Shown piece by piece: positions 27,395 through 35,882 of a DNA stretch of 53,988 bases. The DNA lies in NCBI GenBank assembly GCA_009909085.1, contig JAAANX010000104.1, positions 1 through 53,988 of the forward strand, in the 5' to 3' direction. The notes under the pieces were generated by a model. That model did no database searches. It was not told the DNA's origin and saw only the letters and a program-made list of their open reading frames with translations. The stretch comes from Cyanobacteria bacterium GSL.Bin1. Its GTDB lineage: Bacteria; Cyanobacteriota; Cyanobacteriia; Cyanobacteriales; Rubidibacteraceae. Both the position numbers and the translations under genes were made by a program. Numbering within the stretch: the first letter of the stretch is position 1; every line of letters begins with the position of its first letter.

Positions 27395-27540
27395 AATGAG
27401 GAGGGACCCTGCGCGGGTTTCCCGCGCAAAGGAACGCCCGACGATCCGGTGAGCCACAGGCAAGGGGCTGTGTGCGGAAATGAATTCCGCACCTTGAAAG
27501 CCCCGCTCCGGAATCAAATTCCGGAGAATGGCTCACTCTA
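27395..27540 (+). ncRNA. Structured RNA candidate, HEARO/IscB omega-RNA-like, without an IscB gene
   Basis: A locally GC-rich block with nested helices. Hairpin A is GCGCGGG/CCCGCGC with a TTT loop (27411-27427), followed by AAAGGAACGCC. A closing stem GTGAGCCA/TGGCTCAC (27449-27456 with 27529-27536) encloses two arms. Arm 1 has outer GGGGCT/AGCCCC (27464-27469 with 27499-27504) and inner GTGCGGAA/TTCCGCAC (27472-27492). Arm 2 is CTCCGGAAT/ATTCCGGAG with a CAA loop (27506-27526). All stems are perfect. The layout and the AAAGGAACGC and GTGAGCC segments recall the HEARO RNA of IscB (IS200/IS605-type) elements, from memory rather than a search. No IscB reading frame lies on either side. The open frames crossing it are not gene-like. 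Confidence 0.55.
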
Positions 27541-27675
27541 CCAACACAGCAGTTCTTTAGCAGAAGGAAAAAAGGATAGCCAATATTAACGAAAAAGGCT
27601 CTCCTAGACTAGATATACTAATTTATACATTGATAGCAGCTCAATCCCTAGTCAATTCAGGGGGGGCAACGAAAC

Positions 27676-27706
27676 AAAAATTAAATTTTAGAAAAATTTA
27701 ATTTTT
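27676..27706. repeat. Perfect AT-only inverted repeat and adjoining hairpin
   Basis: 14-bp arms (AAAAATTAAATTTT and its complement) with a 3-base centre. It lies 140 bases beyond the structured RNA and is followed by AAGCTT-N7-AAGCTTTTT (27719-27739), a second small hairpin with a T run. It could be a terminator or the end of a mobile element; no gene can be assigned to it. Confidence 0.45.
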
Positions 27707-27794
27707 ACAATTCTGTGAAGCTTACCATGCAAGCTTTTTGGGCGTTATTTGCTATTATTTTGTCATAACCACCCTAGGAGAGCCACGAAAAATA

Positions 27795-27925
27795 GTATTA
27801 CGGATGATCAAATGCAAGCAAAAAATTTCTGGTGGCTTTCGTAGTGTAGAAAGTGCCCAAAATTTTGCTAAGCCGGTTCCTGCACGTAACATCGCGCAAC
27901 CGATTACCGATACTGCTGCGATTTG
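27795..27925 (+). pseudogene. IS66-type transposase C-terminal remnant
   Basis: The frame reads LRMIKCKQKISGGFRSVESA followed by QNFAK, which fits the conserved C-terminal region of IS66-family transposases (typically R-x-IK-x-KQK-x-SG-FRS-x-GA). Similarity is lost soon after and the frame ends at 27925. Upstream sequence resembles the preceding NNxAER segment only after frame changes. A small decayed fragment with no function expected. Confidence 0.45.
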
Positions 27926-28090
27926 AAAGCAGGAGGAATACCACAAGACAGAGCATCAAGCGTTTGGATCAAACCACTCAATCCATAATTGCTTATTTTT
28001 AATCACATTTTAGTTTTGATCAAAATTATGTTTGATAGTTATGGTGCCTTATCGTAAGGGGTTACGCGATCATTGGCGATTATTTTGGAA

Positions 28091-28294
28091 TCACTCGCGA
28101 TATTTTCTATAGTGACTTCCGTGGAATAAATAATCAACTATTGCTTCTTGTATAGCTTCTTTTGAGTAACCATGTTGCTTACACTCTTTTAATAAAACAT
28201 TAATTAAGTCTTTATACGGAGGAATATCATCGAAATGAGCATCAACCTTTTTGTAAATTTCGTGCTTTTTTCCTAAAAATGAAGCATTAGCCAT
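28091..28294 (-). CDS. Small hypothetical protein, 67 residues
   Basis: The product begins MANASFLGKKHEIYKKVDAH, is charged and probably all-helical, and ends SHYRKYRE. A GAGG eight bases before the ATG supports this start over the longer frame from 28348. I do not recognise the family. It lies alone in a region of insertion debris, with an IS66-type remnant on one side and a cas4 remnant on the other, so it may be recently acquired. Whether it is expressed is uncertain. Confidence 0.5.
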   Translation of the reverse strand: MANASFLGKKHEIYKKVDAHFDDIPPYKDLINVLLKECKQHGYSKEAIQEAIVDYLFHGSHYRKYRE

Positions 28295-28376
28295 TAGATT
28301 AACCTCAGTAAAAGTACTGGTATAGTGGAATAAGAACATTTTTATCATTGATTTTAATCAAATTAAGTAACTTTTT

Positions 28377-28688
28377 TTACGTATTAACACGAAAAATTAA
28401 GCTATAATTAAACAGTTTCTTTTTGTGTTGGTCCCGATGGCTGCGACCCCGCTTATGTTCATAAGGAATGGTTTGCCCATCACGAGTGCGAAGGGCATCC
28501 ACTCGCCCTCGTAGTCGTAACGCCTTGCTGTCCAAATAAAGGTCTTCCCACTCTTCTCCTTCTTGTTTTTCTAACTCGGCATGGAGTCGCCGCCCGGCAA
28601 AAACCGCATCATATTGGGTGTAAAGTTCTTCCACTTCTTCGAGGTAGTTAAGTTTGAAGGTATCCAAAAACGAAGAACAAATGACCAA
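28377..28688 (-). pseudogene. Cas4 (Cas4-Cas1 fusion type) fragment
   Basis: Residues about 10-80 read LNYLEEVEELYTQYDAVFAG, RRLHAELEKQEGEEW, LRLRGRVDALRTRDGQTIPY and EHKRGRS. This is the RecB-like nuclease core of Cas4 as found in Cas4-Cas1 fusions: R(R)LH, then G-x-VDA (metal-binding Asp), then P-x-EHKRG (catalytic Glu and Lys). The usual N-terminal Cys is not seen. After KRGRS the sequence becomes unrelated and stops, so the C-terminal cluster and the Cas1 domain are missing. No CRISPR repeats or other cas genes were found nearby. It is best read as the remnant of a lost adaptation module. Confidence 0.6.
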
Positions 28689-28701
28689 TGACTAATGACG
28701 A
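28681..28701. repeat. Short tandem heptamer repeat (STRR-like)
   Basis: Three tandem 7-base units ATGACCA, ATGACTA, ATGACGA. The same CCAATGACTAATGAC string occurs near 6116-6130. Degenerate heptamer arrays (STRR) are typical of many cyanobacteria. It lies at the beginning of the cas4 remnant. Confidence 0.6.
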
Positions 28702-28762
28702 GTAAGTTAAGATAGGTTTACAGAATGTAAGTGAAAAAGCCCTTCTGGATTAAAAAGAAAAG

Positions 28763-29449
28763 ATGAACTCACCGATCCGAGCTGTGCAAGCCCCTTATTA
28801 TGGAGGCGGAAATACCCGTACTCCTCCACCCGATTTACCCTCCCTTCTATTAAAAGAGCGTATTGTTTATCTCGGTTTACCTCTTGTTTCCCCTGATGAG
28901 TATAAAGAGCAACTGGGCGTTGATGTAACAGAATTAATTATTGCCCAGTTGCTATATCTGCAATTTGATGATCGGGAGAAGCCGATCTATATGTATATCA
29001 ACTCCACTGGCACTTCTTGGTATGGCGGAGAATCCATTGGCTTTGAAACCGAAGCCTTTGCCATTTGCGATACCATCAACTATATTTCACCGCCGGTTCA
29101 CACCATCTGCATTGGTCAAGCCATGGGAACCGCAGCGATGATTCTCTCTTCAGGCACAAAAGGTTATCGTGCTAGCCTTCCTCACGCGACGATTATTCTG
29201 AATCAACCCCGTCAGGGTGCCCAAGGACAAGCCACAGATATTCAAATTCGCGCGAAGGAAGTGTTGGCTAATAAACAAGCCATGTTGGAAATTTTGTCCA
29301 AAAATACCGGTCAACCGATCGAGAAAATTTCTAAAGACTCTGACCGGATGTTCTATCTGAGTCCCCAAGAAGCCAAAGAGTATGGACTCATTGATCGGGT
29401 ACTCGAAAGTACAAAAGAACTTCCTTCCACAGCCGGAGTGCTCAGTTAA
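28763..29449 (+). CDS. clpR: ClpR, catalytically inactive ClpP-like subunit
   Basis: A 228-residue paralogue of the ClpP protease that joins mixed ClpP/ClpR rings, partner of the ClpC chaperone in cyanobacteria. All three catalytic residues are replaced: the Ser of the usual GxxASMGA is absent in IGQAMGTAAMILSSG, the His of MIHQP is Asn in IILNQP, and the Asp of DRDxFM is Met in DSDRMFYLS. The N-terminal extension (APYYGGGNTRTPPPDLPSLL) also fits ClpR. It is followed 88 bp later by clpP, the conserved clpR-clpP3 pair. Confidence 0.93.
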   Translation: MNSPIRAVQAPYYGGGNTRTPPPDLPSLLLKERIVYLGLPLVSPDEYKEQLGVDVTELIIAQLLYLQFDDREKPIYMYINSTGTSWYGGESIGFETEAFAICDTINYISPPVHTICIGQAMGTAAMILSSGTKGYRASLPHATIILNQPRQGAQGQATDIQIRAKEVLANKQAMLEILSKNTGQPIEKISKDSDRMFYLSPQEAKEYGLIDRVLESTKELPSTAGVLS

Positions 29450-29537
29450 GCTGATTTAGAACACTTTTCAGGAATGATCAATTCCTAGACTCAATAACCC
29501 ATAACCCGTAACAAATCACGAACAAAGGATAAAGTTT

Positions 29538-30140
29538 ATGCCCATTGGTGTCCCTAGAGTTCCCTATCAGATGCCCGGTCAACCCTACAGTGATTGGGTC
29601 AATATTTACGATCGTTTGTATCGGGAGCGCATTATTTTCCTCGGTCGCGGAATCAACGATAGTTTAGCGAATCAAGTGATCGCAGTAATGCTTTACCTGG
29701 ATTCCGAAGACCCCAGTAAACCGATCTATCTCTACATTAATTCCCCAGGTGGTTCAGTCAGTGCAGGCATGGCAATTTATGATACCATGCAGCATATCAA
29801 ATCGGAAGTAGTGACCATTTGTGTTGGCATCGCTGCTTCGATGGGGGCATTCCTATTATCCTCAGGAACGAAAGGTAAACGTCTCGCCCTTCCTCACTCC
29901 CGAATCATGATTCACCAACCGATGGGAGGAACCCAGGGTAGACGACAAGCCACCGATATTGAGATTGAAGCCAGAGAAATTCTTCGGATCCGGGAGCAAC
30001 TTGACCGAATTATGGCTGAGAATACCGGTCAGACGGTAGAGAGAATTAAAAAAGATACGGACCGCGATTACTTTATGTCTGCGGAAGAAGCCAAGGAGTA
30101 CGGCATTATCGATCGCGTGATTGAAGATAAAAGCGTCTAG
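29538..30140 (+). CDS. clpP: ATP-dependent Clp protease proteolytic subunit (ClpP3-type)
   Basis: A serine protease subunit of 200 residues. The catalytic triad is intact: Ser in [14 protein letters not shown], His in [10 protein letters not shown], and Asp in DTDRDYFMS. Together with ClpR it forms the proteolytic core that degrades substrates unfolded by ClpC. The position directly after clpR indicates the ClpP3 type. In cyanobacteria the ClpP3/R core is considered essential. Confidence 0.95.
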   Translation: MPIGVPRVPYQMPGQPYSDWVNIYDRLYRERIIFLGRGINDSLANQVIAVMLYLDSEDPSKPIYLYINSPGGSVSAGMAIYDTMQHIKSEVVTICVGIAASMGAFLLSSGTKGKRLALPHSRIMIHQPMGGTQGRRQATDIEIEAREILRIREQLDRIMAENTGQTVERIKKDTDRDYFMSAEEAKEYGIIDRVIEDKSV

Positions 30141-30169
30141 CGATTTCTTTTGTTGCTTACCCAGTAGAG

Positions 30170-30187
30170 GGTAGCCGAGCGGTTACC
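30170..30187. terminator. Possible bidirectional hairpin between convergent clpP and frp
   Basis: GGTAGCCG (30170-30177) pairs with CGGTTACC (30180-30187) with one mismatch and a two-base loop, in the 49-bp gap between two convergent genes. There is no T run on either side, so termination is only inferred from position. Confidence 0.3.
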
Positions 30188-30189
30188 TT

Positions 30190-30516
30190 CTACATTCGCG
30201 CTAACGCGTTTAATTTAGCAATTTTGTCCTGGCTTAAACCGTCCAGTTCTTCTAGACTCAGCCATCCTTCTTTCACCAACTGGGAAAAAATAAAGATTAA
30301 CATCGACTCGCGATCGTCATATTTGCCGTCAATTTCATGCCTCTTGGAACTGAGAAAATCATGTAGACGCCACATATCGTCCAGAGTTGCGATTGAAGCA
30401 CTAGCACTACGAACTGTTTCGATCAACGTTTCTATTTCGCGCGATCGCGCTTTTTTCAAAGCAACCTGAGCAAGTTCTTTTTCTGCACTAGACCACTGAT
30501 TTTCAGTCGTTGACAT
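30190..30516 (-). CDS. frp: Fluorescence recovery protein (FRP)
   Basis: FRP (108 residues) binds the orange carotenoid protein and speeds its return to the inactive orange form, ending phycobilisome quenching. The core MWRLHDFLSSKRHEIDGKYD matches known FRP, with the functionally important Trp49, His52, Asp53 and Arg59 all present (equivalent to W50, H53, D54 and R60 of Synechocystis). The N-terminal helix has the NQWSSAEKELA pattern, and the end has KLNALARM. In many cyanobacteria frp lies beside ocp; here its neighbours are clpP and a tnpB element. OCP must be encoded elsewhere. Confidence 0.92.
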   Translation of the reverse strand: MSTTENQWSSAEKELAQVALKKARSREIETLIETVRSASASIATLDDMWRLHDFLSSKRHEIDGKYDDRESMLIFIFSQLVKEGWLSLEELDGLSQDKIAKLNALARM

Positions 30517-30610
30517 AATTCCATCTAAATGTGTGAACAGACTTATAGCTTATCAAAGGCTGTCTGAGAGTGTCTATGGCTTCAATTAGCATAACTAATG
30601 GAGTGAACTA

Positions 30611-30638
30611 CTCACATCCGCTTACGCTGAGATGTGAG
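30611..30638 (-). repeat. Right-end hairpin of the tnpB element (omega-RNA 3' region)
   Basis: A perfect 8-bp stem with a 12-base loop, starting 5 bp beyond the tnpB stop. In TnpB systems the 3' end of the gene and the right end are transcribed as the guide scaffold (omega-RNA), and the bases just outside the element form the guide. Here that guide would start near 30605 and run into the sequence towards frp. Confidence 0.65.
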
Positions 30639-30642
30639 CTTC

Positions 30643-31815
30643 CTACCCAACAAACTGCGAAACCGTAGAAGTCTTTCGACCTCTGCTATCTCGACTAACA
30701 TCTGGGCGATAGGCGATCTCCCCCGTTCCAGAGGATAAAATACGCAGTCCTTCCTCTCTTATATTCTTGGCAGCATTGATGTCGCGATCATGCTGAGTTC
30801 CACATTTTTCACACTGCCAATTTCTAAGATCAAGAGTCAGGTTTCTTACTTGATTTAGACATACATTACAAGTTTTAGAACTAGGGAAGAAACGATTGAT
30901 TTCTTGATATACTTTTCCTTCCCATTCACATTTGTATTTCAACAGGGTACAGAATTGACCCCAACCTACTTGACTAATTGCCTTTGCTAAATTGTGGTTT
31001 TTGACCATGTTCTTGACTGCTAAATTCTCAACACACACAACTTGGTTTTCGTTTACTATCCTGCGTGATAGTTTGTGTTGGAAATCTAACCGACAGTCTG
31101 CTATTTTTTTGTGAACTCTAGCAACTTGTTTTCGGGTTTTGTTTCTGTTGTTAGAACCTTTTTCTCTTCTGGATAAACGTTTTTGTTTTGCTTTTAGATT
31201 TTGCTCGTGTTGGTTGAACCATTTAGGATTTTCAAACTTAGAACCATCGCTGGTAATAGCAAAATGATTGATGCCCAAATCGATGCCAATTCCTTTTCCA
31301 TCTGCTGAGTTTTCAGGGGTTTCCTTTCCGTCTTCTACTAAAATAGAAGCCTAATAATGTCTTTGACAATTTTGGGAAACAGTTACAGTTTTAATTGTTC
31401 CTTTAATGTCACGATGGATTTTAGCGTAAACTACTCCTATCTTTGGAAACTTCAGACCGTTATCTTCTAAGGAAACATTTTGAGGATAACTAATTGACTG
31501 TTGGTGATGTTTAGCTTGGAAATTAGGAAAAGAAGTTCTACCTTCAAAGAAGTTGACGAAAGCCCGAGAAAGATTAAGAGCCACCACCTGTAAGCATTGA
31601 GAATAAGGTTCTTTCATCCATTCATATTCTTTCTTGAGATTAGTAATCTCTTTTTGAATAGCGAACCTAGAGAGTCCTTTTCCTGTTGCTTTATCAGTCT
31701 CATTGGTTAAATTGAGAGCATAGTTCCAAGCGAACCGACAACACCCGAAACTCTGAGCCAGATGCCGTCTTGGTTCTGCTGTAGGATAGATTCTTATCTT
31801 TGTTGCTCTTAGCAT
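30643..31815 (-). pseudogene. tnpB: tnpB (RNA-guided nuclease family) interrupted by one in-frame TAG
   Basis: One continuous frame of about 391 codons, broken only by TAG at 31353-31351 (between QNCQRHY and ASILVEDG). The first part has the TnpB N-terminus MLRATKIRIYPTAEPRRHL and SYPQNVSLEDNGLKFPKIG. The second has an intact RuvC-like triad: Asp in GIDLGINHF, Glu in VCVENLAVK, Asp in DRDINAAKNI. It also has a zinc finger CNVC...CEKC. Length and motifs match functional TnpB. The lesion is a single nonsense mutation, so the gene is recently inactivated or read through at low level. The ATG at 31815 is the likely start. Confidence 0.85.
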
Positions 31816-31888
31816 TACCAATAAAACTTTTGATGATAAATTTATTGTAGCATAACCTTGTCGGCTTGTGTCGTAAGTTCGCTATCAT

Positions 31889-31916
31889 CCCCAATTCGCT
31901 GACGCTGAAATTGGGG
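31889..31916 (-). repeat. Left-end hairpin of the tnpB element
   Basis: A perfect 8-bp stem CCCCAATT/AATTGGGG with a 12-base loop that matches the right-end loop at 11 of 12 bases, although the stems differ. Shared loops with different stems are what a single-strand transposase needs to recognise two ends. Confidence 0.75.
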
Positions 31917-31952
31917 ACTTCTCGCTCACCTTAGTTAAAGCCCAGATCAAAC

Positions 31953-34900
31953 TTACGCTTCATCGTCAACAACATCAGAGAATTCATCATCTGAAAGCTG
32001 ATAATTGCGGGCAGTTTGGTCATCAACCAAATCTCCATTACTTTGAATTTCAGCAATATCAGGCGGTAGTGGATAAATACTATTTTGAGCCGGATTGGGC
32101 TCTTCATCGATTAAAGAACGTCCGAAGGATTCCTCATGGACACTAAAGCCAGTTCCAGCCGGAATCAAGCGTCCGATAATCACATTTTCCTTCAAGCCTC
32201 GTAGCCAATCCGATTTGCCTTCAATTGCTGCCTCAGTCAAGACCCGGGTTGTTTCTTGGAAACTGGCAGCACTAATGAAACTATCGGTATTCAAGGAGGC
32301 TTTCGTGATGCCTAACAAGTTCGGCTTGTATTCCACAGGCGCACCACCAATGATATACATCGTTTCATTGTCTTTATGGACATCCCGTAACTCGGCAAGT
32401 TCTCCCGGTAAGCGAATCGTGTCACCACCATCTTCCACTTTCACCTTCGATGTCATCTGGCGGACAATCACTTCAATATGCTTATCGGAAATATCAATGC
32501 CTTGCGACTGATAAACTCCTTGCACTTCATCAACGAGGAACTGCTGCACTTTTTGCAGACTTAGTAACGCTGCTTCGTGCATTCCTTGTTCTTCCAGGTA
32601 GTAATCAAAGAAGACTTCTAGAATTTCATGGGGATTAGCGGGACCATCCGTCAGCGGTGTACCGACATCGACCCATTGTCCGTCAGTAATGAGCATACTT
32701 TGTCCTGTACTAATGGGATAATCGCTAATTACCCCATCCGCTTCAATGATTTTCACATCAACAGTTTCGTCGTCTTTGTATTCCACTTGTGCCGTACCAG
32801 CCCGACGCGCTAAGATACAAGCTTCGCGAGGCTTCCGTGCTTCTAAGAGTTCTTCAATCCGTGGTAACCCTTGTACGATATCCCCGGTTTTCGAGCGTTC
32901 GTAAATCAAAAGAACTAGGTTATCGCCGCGTTGGACAAGGCTACCATTTTCCACATGGAGAACCGCGCCATTAGAAACGCGATAGGGACGAGCATTCCGT
33001 AAGATAATCGCATCATCTTGAACGGCGATGACTTTCCCTGATTCTGTCGCAACCACATCTCCAGCAAGGGGATGATTGGCAACCACTAAATCGCCTTCCT
33101 CAACTTGCGGTGCTTCTGTAATGGGAATTGTGGTTTTATCAGCTTCTCGAACCACTAAAATCCGACGAATGGCTTCTGCCCCTTCCCGGATCCCACGTAC
33201 TTCTCCGGCTTCTCGGCACTGAATTTCGGTACGGGCGACGACTTCACCCGGGGGAATTTCTTGCCCATCTTCAACTAAGATCCGAGTTTGCGGACTGCCA
33301 CTGAAGGAATCGTTTTCATTTTCTCGACGAATGGCAAGGGATTCTAAGATCACCATTTGCAAGACATAGGTATCTTCTTCGTCTTCTCGTTCGGGTAATT
33401 CGATATCGACACTAATCGGTAAGGCATCTTTATTGGCGGTGGCGTCTTCATCCTCAATGTTGAGGACTAACTGCGTGCGCATTAATTCTAAGCCATTGAC
33501 CGACTTCACCCGTTCTCCATCCTTATAGAAGAGACGCTGGGAAGCACGGAGTTCGATTTGTACATCCCCTGACTCATTAATCGAGGTTTGGGAAGGAATA
33601 TCCGGTTCATCCGGAATGGTATATTCAATGACGGGGCGCAGTAGAATGGCATTCCCTTCTGGGGTTTCCACATATTGCACATAACGCAATTCTTCAGCCG
33701 TTAAGCCGGGGATAATTTCTTCACCGGGGTGGACTAATTGGTCAGTGCCACAGGTGGGTTCTTGATCGCTGAGATGAATTTCTCCCGATTTAATGACAAT
33801 TTCCCGTAAGATGTCATTTTTCTGCACTACTTCCACAACACCGGAAGATTGACAATACATATTTTCGACAATCTCAGCACCGGCTTCCACATATTCCCCA
33901 TCTTCAACCCGCAGTAAGCCAATATCTTTATTGATTTCGTGGCATTCTTCAGGGATCCAGAGGAGGGTTCCCCCTTGAATCACTTCGTAGCCATTTTTCG
34001 CTTTACCGCGTTTTTCCACTTCAACGCCTGCATATTTGACAATGCCGCCGGTTTCCGTGTGATAGGTGTCGTCCATTAATTCGGCAATGACATCCCCATG
34101 TCGCACTTTGCTACCCGGGGTAGCTTTGAGGGCAAACCGTTGGTTATTTGCCGAGTAAATGACATATTGTTCACCGCTGCCAATGCTGGAACGACGGATT
34201 TGGGCTTGATCGAGCTGGACAGAAGCGGTAATGATTTCAATTTCTCGCTTCCCACTGCCGAGACGAACGACGCCGCCTTTACTGGTAACGAGTTTGGTTT
34301 CGGCAAGGATATCGCCAGGTTGGACTTTGGAGCCATTTTTAACCACCGGTTCCGCACCGGGCAGTAAGTTATAGACTTCTCCCGAAAGGACCCAGAGTAA
34401 GCCCCCCCGTTGGGCAGTGCGAGTCATGTTGCCCTGACGATCAGTTTTTTCTTCGGGAATGAGATCTTGGAATTGGACTTCTCCTGCTAAATCTGAACAA
34501 ACGTCTTTGGTTGCTTTTTCCGTGGAACGTTTTTTCGGCGTGGCAACTTCTACAATCAGTTGTCCCGCTTGCACGGTCTCGCCGTTGTTTGCCATCAGGA
34601 GAGAACCCGGAGTAACGGTGATCGTTTTTTCTTCGCCATCGGCTAATTTGATGGAAATTTCGCCGGAGACTTCGACTTGTTCTCGTTCTTCGCCATGACG
34701 GGTCCGCACTTTCCGAGTACGTAGTTTTTTCGGAACCATTACGGTTCCTTCCCCGGGTGCCGTCACTTGTTGCGCAATATCCCCCGTAAAAACACCGCCC
34801 GTGTGGAAGGTACGCATAGTTAACTGGGTTCCGGGTTCACCAATGGATTGGGCGGCAATAATGCCAACCGCTTCTCCTTTATCAACCCGCTTACCGTGAG

Positions 34901-35828
34901 CAAGACTCCAACCATAACAGCACTGACAAACGGATCGCGCGGCTTCGCAAGTCAGCGGCGATCGCACCATCACTTGGCTCACGGCTTGGGCAATCTTTTC
35001 GCCAAGGGGTTCATCGACTTCCTGATTCCGGCGTGCGATCACTTCCCCTGTTTCTGAATCAACCACATCTTCTGCTAAGGTGCGACCAAATAAGCGATCT
35101 TCTAGAGGAATTAGCGTTCGTTCCCCGTCCGTCATGCTGGTTAAGGTAATGCCCCGTTCAGTGCCACAGTCTTCTTCCCGCACAATCACATCTTGGGACA
35201 CATCCACCAAACGACGAGTCAAATATCCTGAGTCAGCAGTCCGGAGTGCGGTATCCACTAAGCCTTTTCGTGCCCCATAAGAGGAAATAATATACTCGGT
35301 AACGGTTAAACCTTCCCGGAAGTTGGTTTTAATCGGGAGGTCAATAATTTCCCCTTGCGGATCCGCCATTAGACCGCGCATCCCGACGAGTTGGCGCACC
35401 TGAGACAAATTACCTCGCGCCCCGGATTGAGACATCATATAGACGGAGTTTAGGGGATCAGTGGCTTGGAAGTTCCGGACGACTTCATCTTTCAGGGCTT
35501 CAGACGTGACATTCCAGGTATCAATCACTTTCTGGAAGCGTTCTACCTCAGTAATTTTTCCAATTCGATACCGTTCTTCGGTATCCGCGATCGTGCTTTC
35601 TGCCGATTCCAACATCTCCCGTTTACTGGGAGGCACTTGTAAATCTTCCACACTGATGGAAACCCCAGCTTGCGTGGCGTAACGGAACCCCATGTTTTTG
35701 AGTTCGTCGGCCATTGCAGAACAGCTGGCACTCCCATAATTGATGAAAGCCCAATGAATTAGCTTTTTCAGTTGTTTTTTATCGACAACTTGGTTCCAGA
35801 AGATTTTTTGGGGTTGATTATTACTCAT
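31953..35828 (-). CDS. rpoC2: RNA polymerase subunit beta'' (RpoC2)
   Basis: The C-terminal part of the split beta' subunit, as in cyanobacteria and plastids (1291 residues). The N-terminal part includes [20 protein letters not shown] and the trigger-loop region MRTFHTGG in [18 protein letters not shown]. It is followed by a very long insertion (about residues 350-980) built of repeated sandwich-barrel hybrid motifs, a cyanobacterial hallmark. The C-terminal beta' segments resume with [19 protein letters not shown] and [20 protein letters not shown]-like sequence. It is last gene of rpoB-rpoC1-rpoC2, with 54 bp after rpoC1. Confidence 0.97.
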   Translation of the reverse strand: MSNNQPQKIFWNQVVDKKQLKKLIHWAFINYGSASCSAMADELKNMGFRYATQAGVSISVEDLQVPPSKREMLESAESTIADTEERYRIGKITEVERFQKVIDTWNVTSEALKDEVVRNFQATDPLNSVYMMSQSGARGNLSQVRQLVGMRGLMADPQGEIIDLPIKTNFREGLTVTEYIISSYGARKGLVDTALRTADSGYLTRRLVDVSQDVIVREEDCGTERGITLTSMTDGERTLIPLEDRLFGRTLAEDVVDSETGEVIARRNQEVDEPLGEKIAQAVSQVMVRSPLTCEAARSVCQCCYGWSLAHGKRVDKGEAVGIIAAQSIGEPGTQLTMRTFHTGGVFTGDIAQQVTAPGEGTVMVPKKLRTRKVRTRHGEEREQVEVSGEISIKLADGEEKTITVTPGSLLMANNGETVQAGQLIVEVATPKKRSTEKATKDVCSDLAGEVQFQDLIPEEKTDRQGNMTRTAQRGGLLWVLSGEVYNLLPGAEPVVKNGSKVQPGDILAETKLVTSKGGVVRLGSGKREIEIITASVQLDQAQIRRSSIGSGEQYVIYSANNQRFALKATPGSKVRHGDVIAELMDDTYHTETGGIVKYAGVEVEKRGKAKNGYEVIQGGTLLWIPEECHEINKDIGLLRVEDGEYVEAGAEIVENMYCQSSGVVEVVQKNDILREIVIKSGEIHLSDQEPTCGTDQLVHPGEEIIPGLTAEELRYVQYVETPEGNAILLRPVIEYTIPDEPDIPSQTSINESGDVQIELRASQRLFYKDGERVKSVNGLELMRTQLVLNIEDEDATANKDALPISVDIELPEREDEEDTYVLQMVILESLAIRRENENDSFSGSPQTRILVEDGQEIPPGEVVARTEIQCREAGEVRGIREGAEAIRRILVVREADKTTIPITEAPQVEEGDLVVANHPLAGDVVATESGKVIAVQDDAIILRNARPYRVSNGAVLHVENGSLVQRGDNLVLLIYERSKTGDIVQGLPRIEELLEARKPREACILARRAGTAQVEYKDDETVDVKIIEADGVISDYPISTGQSMLITDGQWVDVGTPLTDGPANPHEILEVFFDYYLEEQGMHEAALLSLQKVQQFLVDEVQGVYQSQGIDISDKHIEVIVRQMTSKVKVEDGGDTIRLPGELAELRDVHKDNETMYIIGGAPVEYKPNLLGITKASLNTDSFISAASFQETTRVLTEAAIEGKSDWLRGLKENVIIGRLIPAGTGFSVHEESFGRSLIDEEPNPAQNSIYPLPPDIAEIQSNGDLVDDQTARNYQLSDDEFSDVVDDEA

Positions 35829-35882
35829 AATTCAATGTAATGGCGACGGGACAATGGGCAAAGCGGGAATTAGCGGTTCACT

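Larger units (their letters stand above)
30605..31925 (-). mobile_element. IS605/IS1341-type element carrying only tnpB
   Basis: The element is bounded by two sub-terminal hairpins with almost identical 12-base loops. The left hairpin is at 31889-31916 (CCCCAATT/AATTGGGG, loop TCAGCGTCAGCG on the minus strand). The right hairpin is at 30611-30638 (CTCACATC/GATGTGAG, loop TCAGCGTAAGCG). Such ends are recognised by Y1 transposases (TnpA), which act on single strands. No tnpA is present, so mobility would need a helper in trans. It is inserted about 35 bp downstream of the rpoC2 stop. Exact ends are not fixed. Confidence 0.8.

Noticed and set aside
27395-27540. Group II intron, tRNA or RNase P RNA as explanation of the hairpin cluster
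   Set aside because: No domain V GAGCCGTATGCG-type sequence, no cloverleaf, and no conserved RNase P core were seen.
27296-27589. 97-codon plus-strand open frame through the structured RNA
   Set aside because: The frame is created by the GC-rich helices, has no ribosome site and gives no recognisable protein.
28091-28760. CRISPR array beside the cas4 remnant
   Set aside because: No repeat-spacer periodicity was found; the only tandem repeats are three 7-base units.
30143-30190. tRNA-like D-arm string GTAGCCGAGCGGTTACC
   Set aside because: No acceptor, anticodon or T arm can be built around it; it is treated as a small intergenic hairpin.
31351-31821. Two separate genes in the tnpB region
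   Set aside because: Both parts are in the same reading frame and separated only by a single TAG and unbroken TnpB similarity, so they are one gene with a nonsense codon.
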